DNA of 64,000 bases from Tuctoria greenei (lineage: Eukaryota > Streptophyta > Magnoliopsida > Poales > Poaceae). The notes under the pieces were generated by a model that did not search any database, was not told where the DNA came from, and saw only the letters and a program-made list of their open reading frames with translations. The position numbers and the translations under genes are program-made. The DNA lies in contig JAYESD010000001.1 of the NCBI GenBank assembly GCA_036927565.1, positions 15,376,001 to 15,440,000 on the forward strand. The letters run 5' to 3'. This document shows positions 25,761 through 37,734 of the stretch, one piece after another (position 1 is the stretch's first letter; each line of letters opens with the position of its first letter).

Positions 25761-25789
25761 AATCTTGTCCCGAGATTACAATAGGAAGG

Positions 25790-26315
25790 ATAAAGAAAAA
25801 GATCTAATGAACATATGCTGCTAACAAGTCCGGATAGTTTGTTCTAATATATTTTTCGTTTTCCCACGTTGCTTCTTAAGCGGTGTGGTTGCCCCACAAG
25901 ACCTTGTAGAAATGCAAGGTGCGGCTTCTTGTGGTGCGAGTCTTCTCATCGATTATCTTGATTGGATGCTCAGAGTAAGTAAGATCTGGTTGGAGAGCTC
26001 CCAAATCCTCCATACGGACGTCGGTTGGGGCCTTGAGACATTTTCGTAACTGTGAAATGTGAAACACATTGTGGACCCCTAAAAGCAACGCTGGTAGCTC
26101 TAGCTGATAGGCACAGGTCCGCATCATTCAATTACTGTGAACGGCCCAATGAAGCGTGGAGCAAATTTCCCTTTTACTCCGAAGCGATGAATCCCTTTCA
26201 TTGGGGATACACGAAGATAAACGTGCTCCCGAACATCAAAGTGAAGCGGTCGACGCCGTTTGTCCGCATAGCTTTTTTGGCGAGACTGAGCAGCCTTGAG
26301 GTTGGCTTGAATAAC
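25790..26315 (-). pseudogene. Integrase C-terminus and chromodomain of gypsy B
   Basis: The main open piece is 25876-26127: 'AYQLELPALLLGVHNVFHISQLRKCL' followed by 'TRTTRSRTLHFYKVLWGNHTA'. A TAA at 25876-25878 then interrupts the chromodomain-like tail, which continues with 'ATWENEKYIRTNYPD'. Upstream, a frameshift near 26128 separates this from the integrase frame. The closest counterpart is the gypsy C tail at 14230-14540. Confidence 0.8.
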
Positions 26316-26983
26316 TCATACTCGTTCTTCGGCTTCATTCACCAAGTCGATACCATATATCACTCGTTCACCGGATTCACACCAGTTCAAAGGTGTGCGG
26401 CACTTCCAGCCATAAAGAGATTCATATGGTGCCATTTGGATGCTAGCCTGATAACCATTGTTGTATGAAAACTCCACCAATGGTAGATGATCATCCCAAT
26501 CCTTACCACGGTGGATGGCACAGGTGCGGAGCATATCCTCTAGCACTTGGTTTACTCGCTCTGTTTGACCATCAACTGAGGATGTCAAGTTGAGCTCTGA
26601 ATCAACTTGGTACCCAGGGATGCGTGGAGCTGCTCCCAAAATCGAGCAACGAATAAGGTTCCACGATCTGATATGATAGTGTGGGTTACTCCGTGTAGGC
26701 ACAGGATCCTGGCAATATACAACTCTGCATATTGCCGTGCCACATATTTGACATTGACTGGAATAAAGTGAGCCGACTTGGTGAGTCGGTCGACTATCAC
26801 CCAAATTGAGTCTTGCTTGTGAAAGGTGAGAGGTAATCCAACAATGAAATCCATGCTGTTATCCTCCGATTTCAAGGCTGGTATGCTCAAAGGTTGAAGC
26901 TGACCAGCTGTCTTCAGATGGTCAGCTTTTACCCGCCGACATGTATCACATTCGGATACGTACTTTGCTATATCCCTCTTCAT
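26316..26983 (-). pseudogene. Integrase of gypsy B, frameshifted
   Basis: Two overlapping minus-strand frames make up the enzyme. 26585-26983 holds the second half of the zinc motif ('CDTCRRVKADH'), the first core Asp ('SMDFIVGLP') and the second ('IISDRGT'). 26316-26804, in another frame, holds 'DGQTERVNQVLEDML' with the core Glu and 'EFSYNNGYQAS'. The switch is near 26590, where the usual 'YHPQT' stretch is damaged. Unlike gypsy C, 'VDRLTKSAHFIPV' is complete. Integrase would join the DNA copy to the genome; this copy cannot be made as one protein. Confidence 0.85.
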
Positions 26984-27213
26984 CCGAGTCCACTAGAATT
27001 TCTTCTTTAAGTGTTGGTACATTTTTTTACTTCCCGGGTGAATAGAATACTTGGACAAATGAGCTTCGCCCAATATCTTCTTCTAAAGTTCCACATTGCG
27101 GGGCACCACGATGCGGTCTTAGAACTAGATGGTGTCGTCATCATCACATGGAAACACTTCATCTCCCCCTTCTTCATTCTTCAGCGAATGTGTGACATGC
27201 CCTTGTCTTCCCT

Positions 27214-27887
27214 CTAAGCCTCTACAATACCTTCCCTTATGGTAGGAATGAGAGCTAGATTGTAGAGTGCCCCATATGGAACCAAGTAGAGACTTGGCTT
27301 TTCTTCTTCCATCGAGGTGATGGAAAGATTATTGACATGGGACTTGCGACTCAGTGCATCTGCAACTACATTCGCTTTGCCAGGATAATAGTGGATCTCA
27401 ATATCATAGTCTTTGATCAATTCCAACCATCTTCGCTGCCGCATATTCAAGTCCTTCTGGGTGAAGATGTATTTCAAGCTCTTGTGATTGGTGTAGAGAT
27501 GCACTAGGTTGCCCAATAGATAATGTCTCCACATCTTCAATTCAAGTACCACGGCAGCGAGCTCAAGATCATGAGTCGAATAATGTTGCTCATGGTCTGA
27601 AGCTGCCGTGATCCATAAGCGATCACCATTCTGTCTTGCATCAATACACAACCCAAACTAATCCCAGATGCATCACAATAAACATCAAATCACTTGGTTG
27701 TGTCCAGTTGGGCTAATACCGGTGCTGTTGTGAGGTGTTTCACTAATGCTTGAAAACCTTCCTCACATTGCTTCATCCATACATACTTCTTCCCTTTCTT
27801 CAGAAGTTCTGTCATAGGTTTATCTTTCTTGGAGAAACTTGGAATGAACCTCTGGTAATATCCTGCTAAGCCTAGGAAGCTTCGAAC
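27214..27887 (-). pseudogene. RNase H of gypsy B
   Basis: The open piece 27214-27651 reads 'DHEQHYSTHDLELAAVVLELKMWRHYL', 'NLVHLYTNHKSLKYIF' and 'VVADALSRKSHV'. The acidic residue in the usual 'YTDHKSL' motif is Asn here (gypsy C keeps Asp). Upstream, 27652-27887 still shows the start of RNase H but out of frame or with stops. It degrades the RNA strand during reverse transcription; this copy is damaged at sequence and active-site level. Confidence 0.8.
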
Positions 27888-28619
27888 TTAACGTACAGAC
27901 TTTGGAGACTCCCATTTGAGTACTTGCTTAATCTTGCTTGGCTCAACTGCAATCCCCTCAGCAGAGATGATATGCCCTAGAAATGGCACTTGGATGATCC
28001 AGAACTCACATTTGTTGAACTTAGCATATAGCTTGTGGTCTCGTAATCGTTGAAGCACGACGCGCAAGTGTTGAGCATGTTCTTCTTCGGATTTTGAATA
28101 CACTAGGATGTTGTCGATGAAGACCATGACAAACTTGTCCAATTCCGGCATGAACACCAAATTCATGAGATACATGAAATGAGCTGGTGCATTGGTCAAT
28201 CCAAAGGACATGACAAGGTACTCATACAATCCATACCTCATCGAGAATGTCGTCTTAGGTATATCCTCTAGTCCAATCCTGATCTGATGATACCCAGAAC
28301 GAAGATCCATCTTCGAGAATACCTTAGCACTCACCAATTGATCGAACAGAATATCGATGCGTGGTAGTGGATACTTATTCTTGATCGTGGCAGCATTGAG
28401 TGGACGATAGTCCACACATAGTCTCAATATCTTATCCTTCTTCTCCACGAACAATGCAGAACAGCTCCAAGGTGATGAACTTGGACGAATGTAACCCTTG
28501 TCCATAAGTTCCTTCAGCTGCTCCTTCAGTTCTACAAGTTCCTTAGGTTCCATCTTATATGGCTTCCTCGTGATCGGCACTGTTCCTGGTACAAGTTCAA
28601 TCTTAAACTCGACATCTCT
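27888..28619 (-). pseudogene. Reverse transcriptase of gypsy B
   Basis: A nearly full RT domain is open from 28580 to 27888: 'RLCVDYRPLNAATIKNKYPL', 'FSKMDLRSGYHQI', 'MSFGLTNAPAHFMYLMN', 'LYAKFNKCEFW', 'PFLGHIISAEGI'. The polymerase box is F-I-D-N (the Asn codon is at 28110-28112), so the second catalytic Asp is missing exactly as in gypsy C. The frame ends in 'SPKSVR' with a stop where pol should continue. The triplet at 28580 is GTG, so this is a segment of a longer polyprotein and not a separate start. Confidence 0.86.
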
Positions 28620-29363
28620 TTATGGTGGCATACCAGGAAGATCCTCGGGAAATACGTCTGGATACTCACATACCACTGGAATATCCTCAAGTTTAATGGC
28701 CTCGGTGTTGTAAGTAGTTGGAGTCACTCGGATAATACCCTCAACAATGAGAGCTTGGGGAGGGTGGAGTGGAGAATTTAGATATACTCTCCAAGGAATG
28801 ATGTCAATAATAGCACTATTATATTGCAACCATGCCATTTCTAAGATGACATCTAACTTCTGACTCTCCAGTATAATGAGAGAGGTAGGGTATATGTTCC
28901 CACCCAGATTAAGAGGTACCATATGGACCATCTCATCTACTACTACTTGCCCACCCGGAGAACAAATCACATATGGGCTTTTTGTGGGAACGATAGGCAA
29001 TTGATAATGAATGACATAAGACTTGCTAATGAAGTTGTGGGAAGCACCGAAGTCAAAGAGGATGACTACAAGATGACGAAGGAGAGAGAACGTACCCGTG
29101 AGTATGGGTGCGCCTTCCGGAATGTCCTCAATGGCGAGGTGGTGGATGTTGCCACTTATGGTGGCTGGCATCTTGGGCTGGTTGCGGGGCTGGTTTGCCC
29201 CCTGGTACGACGAATGTCCTCTGCCCTGTCGGTCCTGCGGGCAGTCCTTGGCGAAGTGCCCCGTATGACCACAAGTGAAACACGTGTACAGGGTATGACC
29301 GGCACAGAAGGTAGGACGGAATCCTAGTGCAGGTGGTAGAGGTGGAGGTGCACGCGGAATCAT
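28620..29363 (-). pseudogene. Zinc knuckle and protease of gypsy B
   Basis: An open minus-strand frame of 247 codons. Near residue 28 lies CFTCGHTGHFAKDC, a CX2CX4HX4C zinc knuckle that binds RNA. Around residue 104 comes 'VVILFDFGASHNFIS'. The aspartic protease motif D-S-G has become D-F-G (codons at 29046-29054), so the protease is probably inactive. The segment then runs to 'EYPDVFPEDLPGMPP', the link to RT. It continues from gag upstream after a stop. Confidence 0.85.
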
Positions 29364-29444
29364 CCCCTACTGCTGTTGCGGACGAAAACCGGTGTTGTTG
29401 AACTGGCGACCACGAAAGATCGGTGGTCGTGATGGCGGCTGCCA

Positions 29445-30321
29445 CCTCTGGCCGGATGGTGATTGATACACCATTCGGTACTTCTAAGGAGCACCACCTC
29501 CGCTTCTCTGCGGAGCACTCCTCTTCTTCTTGTCTGAGGATAGTTCCCTAGTAGCGTCCTCCAGTACGATCGCGGTGTTGACAATGTCGTTAAAGCTACC
29601 ACGATTGAACAAAGCAAGCTTGTCCTTCATCTTGGGGTTCAAACCCCGATAGAAGCACTCACGCTTCCTATCTTCAGTACTCACTTGGTCCTGAGCATAC
29701 TGGGCCAAGTGGTTGAAGGTCTTGGAGTACTCGTAAGCACTCCTTCCTCCTTGCTTTAGCTCCAAGAACTCTTGAAGCTTCCTCCTCATGATCCCGGGAG
29801 GTATATGATAGGCGTGGAATGCCTCCCGGAACTCCTCCCAGCTCACAACATAGTCTGCTGGTCGTGCGGCGAGATAATATGCCCACCACGCACCAGCAGA
29901 TCCCTGCAACTGTTGTGCCATGAATAGGGTCTTTTGTTGTTCGGCTAATCGCAGCAAACCGAACTTTCCTTCAATGGATTGGAGCTAGTTGTCCGCCTAA
30001 CGGTTCATTGGCCTCCATGAAGACCGGCGGGTGCGTTGACATGAAGTCCGAGTATGAACTCGGATAGGGGTATCGTGGACCCACATCTGGTCGCCCCCCT
30101 TGATGAGACAAATGTTGAAACAAGGTCCACAACAACTCGGTTTGCTCGTCGTGTGAGACGAGCATTGTGGCGAGAACCTCCGCGAGACTCCTCGGAAGTT
30201 TAGGAGGTGGTGGTGGTGGAACTTGTTGCTGCGGTGTCGCAGCTTGCTCCCGGGTCGGAGTTTCATCATCACGACCATGGATCGAGCCTCCCATCTCGGG
30301 CGTCGAACGCGTACGCACCAT
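29445..30321 (-). pseudogene. gag of gypsy B, broken once in the middle
   Basis: It starts with ATG at 30321 (MVRTRSTPEMGG) and reads a Pro-rich N-terminus, then 'DEQTELLWTLFQHLS' and 'YSDFMSTHPPVFMEANEPL'. Around 29960-29990 a frameshift and a TAG (in a Trp position) break it. The second half, 29957-29484, carries the gag domain: 'GSAGAWWAYYLA', 'WEEFREAFHAYHIPPGIMRR', 'ECFYRGLNPKMKDKLALFN'. It forms the particle shell in active relatives. Confidence 0.87.
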
Positions 30322-30684
30322 TCTGCATCCACATGATTTAAAATCAGCAACATGTTTGTTTTTCCTTCATACATTTCATATTACAGTAGTTTGAATCTTG
30401 ACAAGGAAATAAGTGCATAACATTCACATATATTGATAAAGTACAAACTTTATACAAGATATATTATCTCATGACCAAGTTTACAGTAGTGAACTCCAAA
30501 ATGACGGACTCCCACTATGGAAGTACATCTCTACTATACTTGGTCCCCATGAGACGTCATACACATCTTGTCATCTTATACACACCCACTACTATTTATA
30601 ATATGACACAAACATGGCCATAAAATAAACACGAACAACTACTAACTATACGTGGCCCCGTGATGGCAGGAGTGTTGCCCCATC

Positions 30685-31660
30685 CTACTCCGATACGTCC
30701 TCTTCAGTGTACTCGAGTATCTCAGGATCTTCTTCGTCCTCATCCTCAGGATTTGGTGCCACAGGTGCGGGTGCTGGAGCAGGAGCTGCTGCCTCACCTG
30801 CCATCGATGATGTCGCGGCAACTAATGGTTGCACATCAGCCTGTAGAAGAAACATCTTATAGTCTTCCAGTTCCTTTTGTGCATGCTCACAACTGGCTTT
30901 CTAATCCTGAGTCTCCTCCCTGGATTGATCCCATTCTTGAGTCACCGTACTCAACTGATCATCCAGCAGCTGCACCGCAAGTTGACTCGCCTCCAACGCA
31001 CTTTCTGCGCAGTGTGTTTCCTGGCGAGCTTCCGATAGATCTTGAACAGCTCGGGGCCACTGATTCTCCTTAATGTTTAAACATTGATTGAGAGGAGCAA
31101 TCATGGATCTAAGTGAGTCATTGGCCCACTCAATGATCTCCTCGAATCATAGCCTACTTCAGATCACCCATCAACCCTTCAATGCTAGCATGCTGTGTAA
31201 AGCTCACTTGACACGATGATGCTGCATATAACGCCAAAATTATCTTGGGTACCTCTTCGTGAATGCCATAAGCTGCACCCATTTGACTCGCCCACTCATC
31301 ACCAGCTCTACTGTTGACTGGAAAGAGCGCGAACGGGGTGCCCACCATATGACGATAATTAAGCTTGCAAAACTTTGCAATAGCAACACTCGCGGCAAAA
31401 CACCACGTGTCTTCCAACTGAGTCCGTTTCACCTGGATGGATAAAGGAGCCCATCCAATATATGGAGGACCAGCAGGCACATCAACATAGATGGTGCATC
31501 TTGTCACACCTCCGTCATCGAATTCCCTGCCCCAATAGCTCGGTATTTCGCGATACCCGAACCGTTGAAGCAGCGCTATCAACAACTTCGGAAAACCCCT
31601 TCAAAGAGCACATGTCACGAACACCCATCCGTTCGGTAAGTGTACCATCAATTCCTCCAT
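30685..31660 (-). pseudogene. Additional ORF upstream of gag in gypsy B
   Basis: In sense with gag and ending 364 bp before it, a damaged frame runs from ATG 31660 (MEELMVHLPNGW) to a TAG at 30685-30687. Its first part contains 'LLQRFGYREIPSYWGREF', then 'GWAPLSIQVKRTQLEDTW' and 'CFAASVAIAKFCK'. A Glu/Gln-rich segment likely to form a coiled coil follows (30901-31104), then an Ala-Pro run and an acidic end ('NPEDEDEEDPEILEYTEED'). I count a TGA near 31601, a shift near 31150 and a TAG near 30901. From general knowledge, grass gypsy elements can carry such an ORF with a 'RFGY...' domain plus coiled coil, of unknown function. Gypsy C lacks it. Confidence 0.65.
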
Positions 31661-33598
31661 CTGTGAAAAGGATACTTGAATAATGAAAAAGGTTTCCAAC
31701 TTCCAATAGTTCAAGAAAAATTTAAAACTGGAGTAGTAATCACAGTCTGTTCCAGCTGACCTTCCTGTATAGATTCAAAATTTTCATACAGGAAATGTCA
31801 GAACCAGAAGTTGGGTTGAATATAAAAGTCGAAGTACACTTTAAAAACTTTTCATATTGTACTCATACAGCTCCAGGTGAGCTAGGAAGTAAAATCTATA
31901 CAGGTTTAAAGTTGACCCAAGTTTTCTGGAAATTTTGACAGAACCTCCCCTGTATATGTGGTTATTTCCACAATTTATACAGGTATATCATAACAACATA
32001 TTGAGGTAATGACAAAATAAACATTGTACAACATCAAGTTAAAAATCCAGAAGTAAAAGAGTCCAGCCTTGAAAAATTTGTTATACAGGTATAGCGTGCA
32101 AATTCGAAACTATGTGCAAACTGTTTCAAGTTCTGATCTGCCAGAACCAAGTTTGCGACAATAGGAATTAAACACAGTTACACAAATATTCAGGCCATGA
32201 GTGCAATATAAAGTTGATATAGGACTTACTAAGCTTTCCATAAATGTATATATGTGACCATGTCACTATTCTGGATTAAAAGCTACAGCTATCCAAACTT
32301 CACAGATGAACTGACTGGTTTTCACCAGCAGTCCTGCAGTTCACTGTTTTGAACTCAAAATTTTATTTGACTCAAATTTGAATGAGGAAAAACTTCGAAT
32401 AACAAATCTGTGGATATCCTTCTACCATTTCCAGATATGTATCACAATAAGGCAGAGGATTTTTCTACAGTGAGTTATGGCAAACATACACAGACTGGTA
32501 CAATGTTATGGTCATCTGGAGCAGTTTAAATATACTCCGAAATTTCAACAGATTATCAAGCTTTTCTGCCTTGATGGTCAACAGAAAAGTTGTAGAGGTC
32601 TTCAAGAGCTTTCCATCCATATAGAACACCCCTATGTTAATTAACAACTAACCAAGATCATAATCCAGAGAAGTTGGGCAAACTTCTGCCAGAATTTAAG
32701 AATCTTGGTTCTAACCATTTGTCGAGCCAATAACCAATGACACAAGTCCAAACATACCAGCAACTGATAGTTGGACATCAAACACAATGCGTCCATTCTG
32801 TCGTTGGGGATGGTCAAGTATCAAATTTCATACTGATGGTACTACATGCCTCACCAAAGAAAATTCTAACCGGTATATCCGGATACGTTTATAGGTGGCC
32901 CTAGTATCGTTCACTCGCAAACGTGTTCTACACGGGTTGCTACCGTAGTCAGTGTAGCTGCACAAGACAAACAAACCCCTGTCACACCTGCACACCACAA
33001 GGGCAGTTCGGGGAAAACGATAGGCAATCACAATACATAGATATATTTGAAAGTAAATGCATACGACTCTGGTGTGAGTCGCCCTCGAGCGAAGTCATGT
33101 CTCGAGGTACATGGTTGTACTACATCTGTAGAGCAAAGATTCCTGCACGAACCGGCTTATACACGCTCGGGCATACATGTTTCGCATGCACCCATAGAAC
33201 ATGAATAGTTCTAGAGACGCATACTATCGGGTTATCCACCACCCGACGGGGGCTCCCACTAACTTCAAAGCACGCTGGGGTACCGCGTGTCATATGTTCT
33301 CAGAAACATGGAAAGTTTCAGAGACTCATATTAACATTTTCGTGCTAAGCCACGGAAATAATCACATGCTACCTCTCGCATGGTGAGCTTACCGCAATTG
33401 ATCCGCTTGCGGTGGCGTACCTTACCTCTTACCTGACGTCGGAGCGTCGTTACAGAATATAATAACACATATGTTAGTTTACCACCTTTATATCTTATAC
33501 TAATAATACTCCTTATATGGGCATATAGCTAATTCCTCACTCATAAAATCCTAAGTTTTTGGAAATATGTTCTTTTCAAGCACACTGTTCCCAATGAT
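31661..33598 (-). other. Leader of gypsy B
   Basis: The untranslated leader between primer-binding site and additional ORF. It shares blocks with the gypsy C leader (for example around 33360-33480). I see no domain in its short frames. Confidence 0.7.
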
Positions 33599-33610
33599 GC
33601 TCTGATACCA
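33599..33610 (-). other. Primer-binding site of gypsy B
   Basis: On the minus strand TGGTATCAGAGC lies three bases from the 5' LTR and is complementary to initiator tRNA-Met. Confidence 0.9.
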
Positions 33611-33613
33611 TGC

Positions 33614-36600
33614 TGTGGGGACCGGGGTCCCGACATCCAAGGATCTCATTGGGTGGTGTTGTGCGATGCGACACCCAACAGTATACAAGAAAAGAACGAG
33701 AATAAAATACAATACCATGTTTTTATTTATAAACACAATGGAAGTTTTACAATACAAAGTGAAAAGGAAGGTGACCTATACATCATAGCTACACTCTCGG
33801 CACTAGCTATGCAAAAGCAAAGTCATCCATGTCCTGGATGCTTCGCACTAGCAACACCAAACTTACGGCGGCGTGCAGGGCTCCCACTCGACTGTAAACC
33901 CTGGAGGGGGTGCAGCCTCGTCGTTGAACCCGTCATTAGTCGTGTGCAAAAAATTGTTAACTGCAAACGTGAGCTCAAGGCTTAGCAAGAATAACCCGTC
34001 TCACTAGACATATGCAGGGTGAATACTAAGCATAGGTAAGGTAAAGAAGTAAAGGACTCGCCTACAAGTCGATCCTTAGCTTTCAAGTTATTATTAGCGG
34101 CATACCAGTTTAATGAAATAACTTTAGTGACCATATTGGATATTAATCAAACTTCCAAAACAATTATAATTCAATACATCGTATTCTCTTAACTTCTTTA
34201 GTATTTACTACGTCACAGCGCAGTGAACAAGTGGTACTCTATTACCGCGAGGGACGGTGATTGCAATCAGGACACATACGAACAACACGACACATACGCA
34301 CTTTCGGAAGTGCCAGCGAGCTTACAGCGGTATCTACATAACACTTCAGTAATAGTCATATATGGCCACCTTTCACCCAACACTCGAATGTCGATCTGGT
34401 CAATCCATCACGGGCAGGAGGTCCCTGCATGGGGCATACCCTGACGTGCCCACCAGCTGATTTACACCTTGCTGCCCTCAACCTACGCCTATAAAACAGA
34501 ACGGTATGCCTCAACAAACCAGTATCAAGCTACGTTAGATTGCTGGAGCCCATTTCTCCAGTATGTTGCCGATACAATTCAAGCTTGTCCAGCAGGGCTA
34601 CGCATGTGAGACCATGTCTCGTTGCATCCTACCCGCTACTCGGTCTCAATTTCATATTCATAAATCATTTCTTGATCCAATTCATCTCGTGTGGTAAAAT
34701 CCCATCTCGCGAGTAGATTCCAACTACTCGACTTCTATCGGATTCCTATGAACATAAGCATGGTCGTTTCTACTCATCGGGCTACAGACCTACCCAATAC
34801 TCCATGGGATTTGTGGGTCATGCAAGTGTATGTCAAACACCTTAAACGTAATGCACAAACATTTGAAGACGTAAGGTGAAGGAAAATTGCAAAGACATTG
34901 TAAGGAATGCAAACCGGGGCTTGCCTAAAAATGAGTTCGGGTCCAAGATAGTCTCTGGTAGATGGACTTCCAAGGCTTCCGGCTGCTCCTCGACTTCAGT
35001 TACTACATGATATGCATATACTATATATGAATGACTTTGAAAATAAATAATATGTTTAAGGTCACAAGCTAATATCTTGTGATCAAAATAAGATAATGAT
35101 CTTAATTGGCTTTGGAACTTTTATGGTAGATACTAGGGACTATAATGGAGACTCTTGCAAAGAACAAGAGATGATCAAGGAAGTTTGTTGTCTCTAAAAA
35201 TTATGGCAAGCAATAACCTTCTCTGAATTTTGGTTGAAATTCTAGAGGTCTATCATGGCTACCAGTGGTTGTACCATGCAGAAGGAGTCTCACTGGTTCC
35301 AAAATAATGTGTTTCACAATTTTCTAAGCTTCCTATAGGGAGAAATTGATTTTACAAGTTTGGGAGAATTTTTGAAATTGTTTCTGTATTTTTCCCAATT
35401 TTTCAATTACATAGAGATTTGGAACACTGATCAACCCATTAAATGAATTCCAATGAACTTGAAGCTTTTACTGGAGATTAAGTGTATTATTAAGAGTGTT
35501 CTGACCAAAATTGGGAATTTTCCAATTAGCAGAACAGGAGTAATGAATTTCCCAATCAGTTATTTCGAAGGAATTAATTATGAAAATTCTGGGAGTTTCA
35601 TGTCCAACAAATTGCACCACTGCTAGGTTGAGATTGAGATGAGTATACCAGAATTTATTTGGAAATTGTTGAGCAAATCTACTAGGAGTAATGAATTTTA
35701 GAAGTTTAATAGAATCCTAGAACTATTTTCCAGTGGGAAAAATCAACCAATCGCAGTTGGGCCACACAGGGGCCATAGGGTTCACCCACACAGCTGTAAA
35801 TGATCCAGAGCCACAGCCGATCCGCATCCTCGCACGCGTCGCTGACAGGCGTGGCCCGCGGTCATCTTCTACCTCCCGACGCGCGACGCGGCAGCGGCGG
35901 CGCTGCACCGGCAAGCTTGCCGGTTCCCATTTCCCGGTCTCCTCTCTCCTCGCCACTTATCGCCTAACCGTTTTCCAGAGTGCTGAGCACGACGGAGGGG
36001 TCGTCAAACGCCGGCGATGCCTAGAACACCGTGTGCGACGGCGGCGGCGGAGCTAGGGTTTCGGCGATGGCCAGAATCGCTCGGAAATGGTGCGAGAAGC
36101 TCGGGGAAAGGCTAGAAATGTTCCTAGGAGCATGGGAATGATGATTTGGAGGGTCAAAGCCATGGAATAGTTGGCAACGACGAGTTCGATGGTGTGCCGA
36201 CGGTTTCTTCATGGTGGCTACGAAAACCGGCGTAATATAGCCATTTCTCGATGATTCTTTCTGATTTTGGTTCGAGCAGAACCGCTAGGAGGCTAGCAAA
36301 AAAATATGTAACTGGATTAAAAGATAGTTACATCTAGAAAATGAATTGCAAGGTGAACCTAGGAAAAGCGTTTAAAGATAAAGGATTAACCTAGGAACGG
36401 TTTTTACTGTGAGCAAGGGGGTATCCTGGCGCTCTGTTTATCTTTTGACGTCAAAGTGCGAAACGGCCTAGGCAGCTGGCACCACAGTGGACAGAGAGCG
36501 ACGTCCTCGGCGGCCCAATGATGATGACAGCGGAATTTTAAAATACGGGCCAAACAAGGAACACCACGATGAGCCAAAGGGTGTGGATGGTAGAGCATAG

Positions 36601-37499
36601 TTTTGGCATCATGTTTGCTGTTTGCATTGAAGAGAAATAAGGCAAGGAGGTGGCACTCATCGGGGAGGAACGGAGGCGGCGGTGCTCTGCTTAGCGAGAG
36701 GGAAGAAAAAGTGGCAGCGCTGCTGTCCTCATTGATGTCGTGAAGAAGGGGACAGGGGGGATAAGGAGGACGTCGGGGTGCTATCAAGCTGGCAAGCAGC
36801 TCGCTGGAGCTTTGCATGCATGCGGTGTCTAGCAGAGCGGCGACAGGATTTCGGCGGCAGAGCACTCACGTACATGTGTCTATGATTAGTGGGTCCCGCT
36901 GCCCCTTAAGCCTATCCTCTCTAGAACTTCAATTCCCCTACCAAACTTGATCCAAAAATTCTAGATTTTTGTGGAGCGGCCAACTTAAATATGGAGATTC
37001 AGATTTTGAAATTAGATTTCAAATTTGGACAGTTTTCATGTGAAATTCAAATTCAAATTCGAATTTGACTTGAATTTGCTAAGCGTCTCAAATAAAATAG
37101 AAAATGGAATTCAAAAATCTTGAAACTTTGCAGGAAGGCTCTTTGGAATATTATGAGGCCATGAATAAATGTATAGCCTCAGATTTGAATATTTTGACAG
37201 GGCCTAAATGTACAGTAGATATATTCAAGTTTTGAAATAATTTGAATATATTTAGTACTGCATAGTGTTTTGTCCTAGCAAATTTCCATTCAATAAATTC
37301 CAAAATTTGCAGAAAGGTTACCTGAATTATCCTAGGGTTATTGGTGAAGTCCATCCCTTATGTTAATAAAATTTAAGTAACAGTGAAAGAAAGATTCTTG
37401 ATGATATCAAGTTCATGAGTACAACCATAATTGATCTCCATTATGTTTGATAACAAACTGGTAACTGAACTTTATATTAAGGAAAACTGGTATTTTACG
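33614..37499 (-). repeat. 5' LTR of gypsy B (right copy)
   Basis: 3886 bp. In plus coordinates it starts tgtggggaccgggg and ends 'ggtattttacg'. The terminal base is G where the other LTR has A, so the canonical TG end is mutated to CG on the minus strand. CAATT follows immediately. Confidence 0.92.
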
Positions 37500-37504
37500 C
37501 AATT

Positions 37505-37734
37505 GAGTTCCCATGGACTTGTGTAGCTTTTGCCAGAACCTCGAGGTAAACTGAGAACCTCTATCAGACAATATTTTCTTGGGCACTCCGTGTAAACACA
37601 CTATTCTTCCCATATGCAATTTTGCCAACTTGGCTCCACTATAGCTAGTCTTGACAGGAATGAAATGCGTTGATTTCATCAACGAATCCACAATAACCCA
37701 TATTGAATCATATCCATCTAAAGTGCGAGGCAAC
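37505..37734 (-). pseudogene. Integrase core of gypsy A, displaced piece
   Basis: On the minus strand it reads 'DGYDSIWVIVD', 'STHFIPVKTSYSGAKLA', 'RIVCLHGVPKKILSDRGSQF' (second catalytic Asp) and 'SRFWQKLHKSMGTQL'. At 37504 it continues in frame into the piece starting at 21782, across the gypsy B insertion. At its other end the SIRE-1 LTR begins; GCAAC (37730-37734) is the presumed target duplication of SIRE-1. Confidence 0.87.

Larger units (their letters stand above)
21783..37499 (-). mobile_element. Ty3/gypsy chromovirus-like element B with extra ORF
   Basis: 15,717 bp on the minus strand, flanked by target duplication CAATT (21778-21782 and 37500-37504). Order on the minus strand: 5' LTR, primer-binding site, leader with an additional ORF, gag, protease, RT, RNase H, integrase, chromodomain, polypurine tract, 3' LTR. 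It is related to gypsy C: both gags begin MVRTR, both LTRs begin TGTAAAA/TGTGAAAT, and the pol domains are similar. It is defective through stops and shifts in gag, protease, RNase H and integrase. It lies inside the integrase frame of gypsy A, which reads through once B and one CAATT are removed. Confidence 0.93.
18165..37734 (-). mobile_element. Ty3/gypsy element A, partial, interrupted by gypsy B
   Basis: A minus-strand gypsy element made of 18165-21782 and 37505-37734. The left part is its 3' LTR, polypurine tract, integrase C-terminus and chromodomain. The right part is the integrase core, which continues in frame once gypsy B is removed. At 37734 it is cut by the SIRE-1 LTR. The rest (reverse transcriptase, protease, gag, 5' LTR) is not in the window and is expected to the right of SIRE-1. 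Confidence 0.88.
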
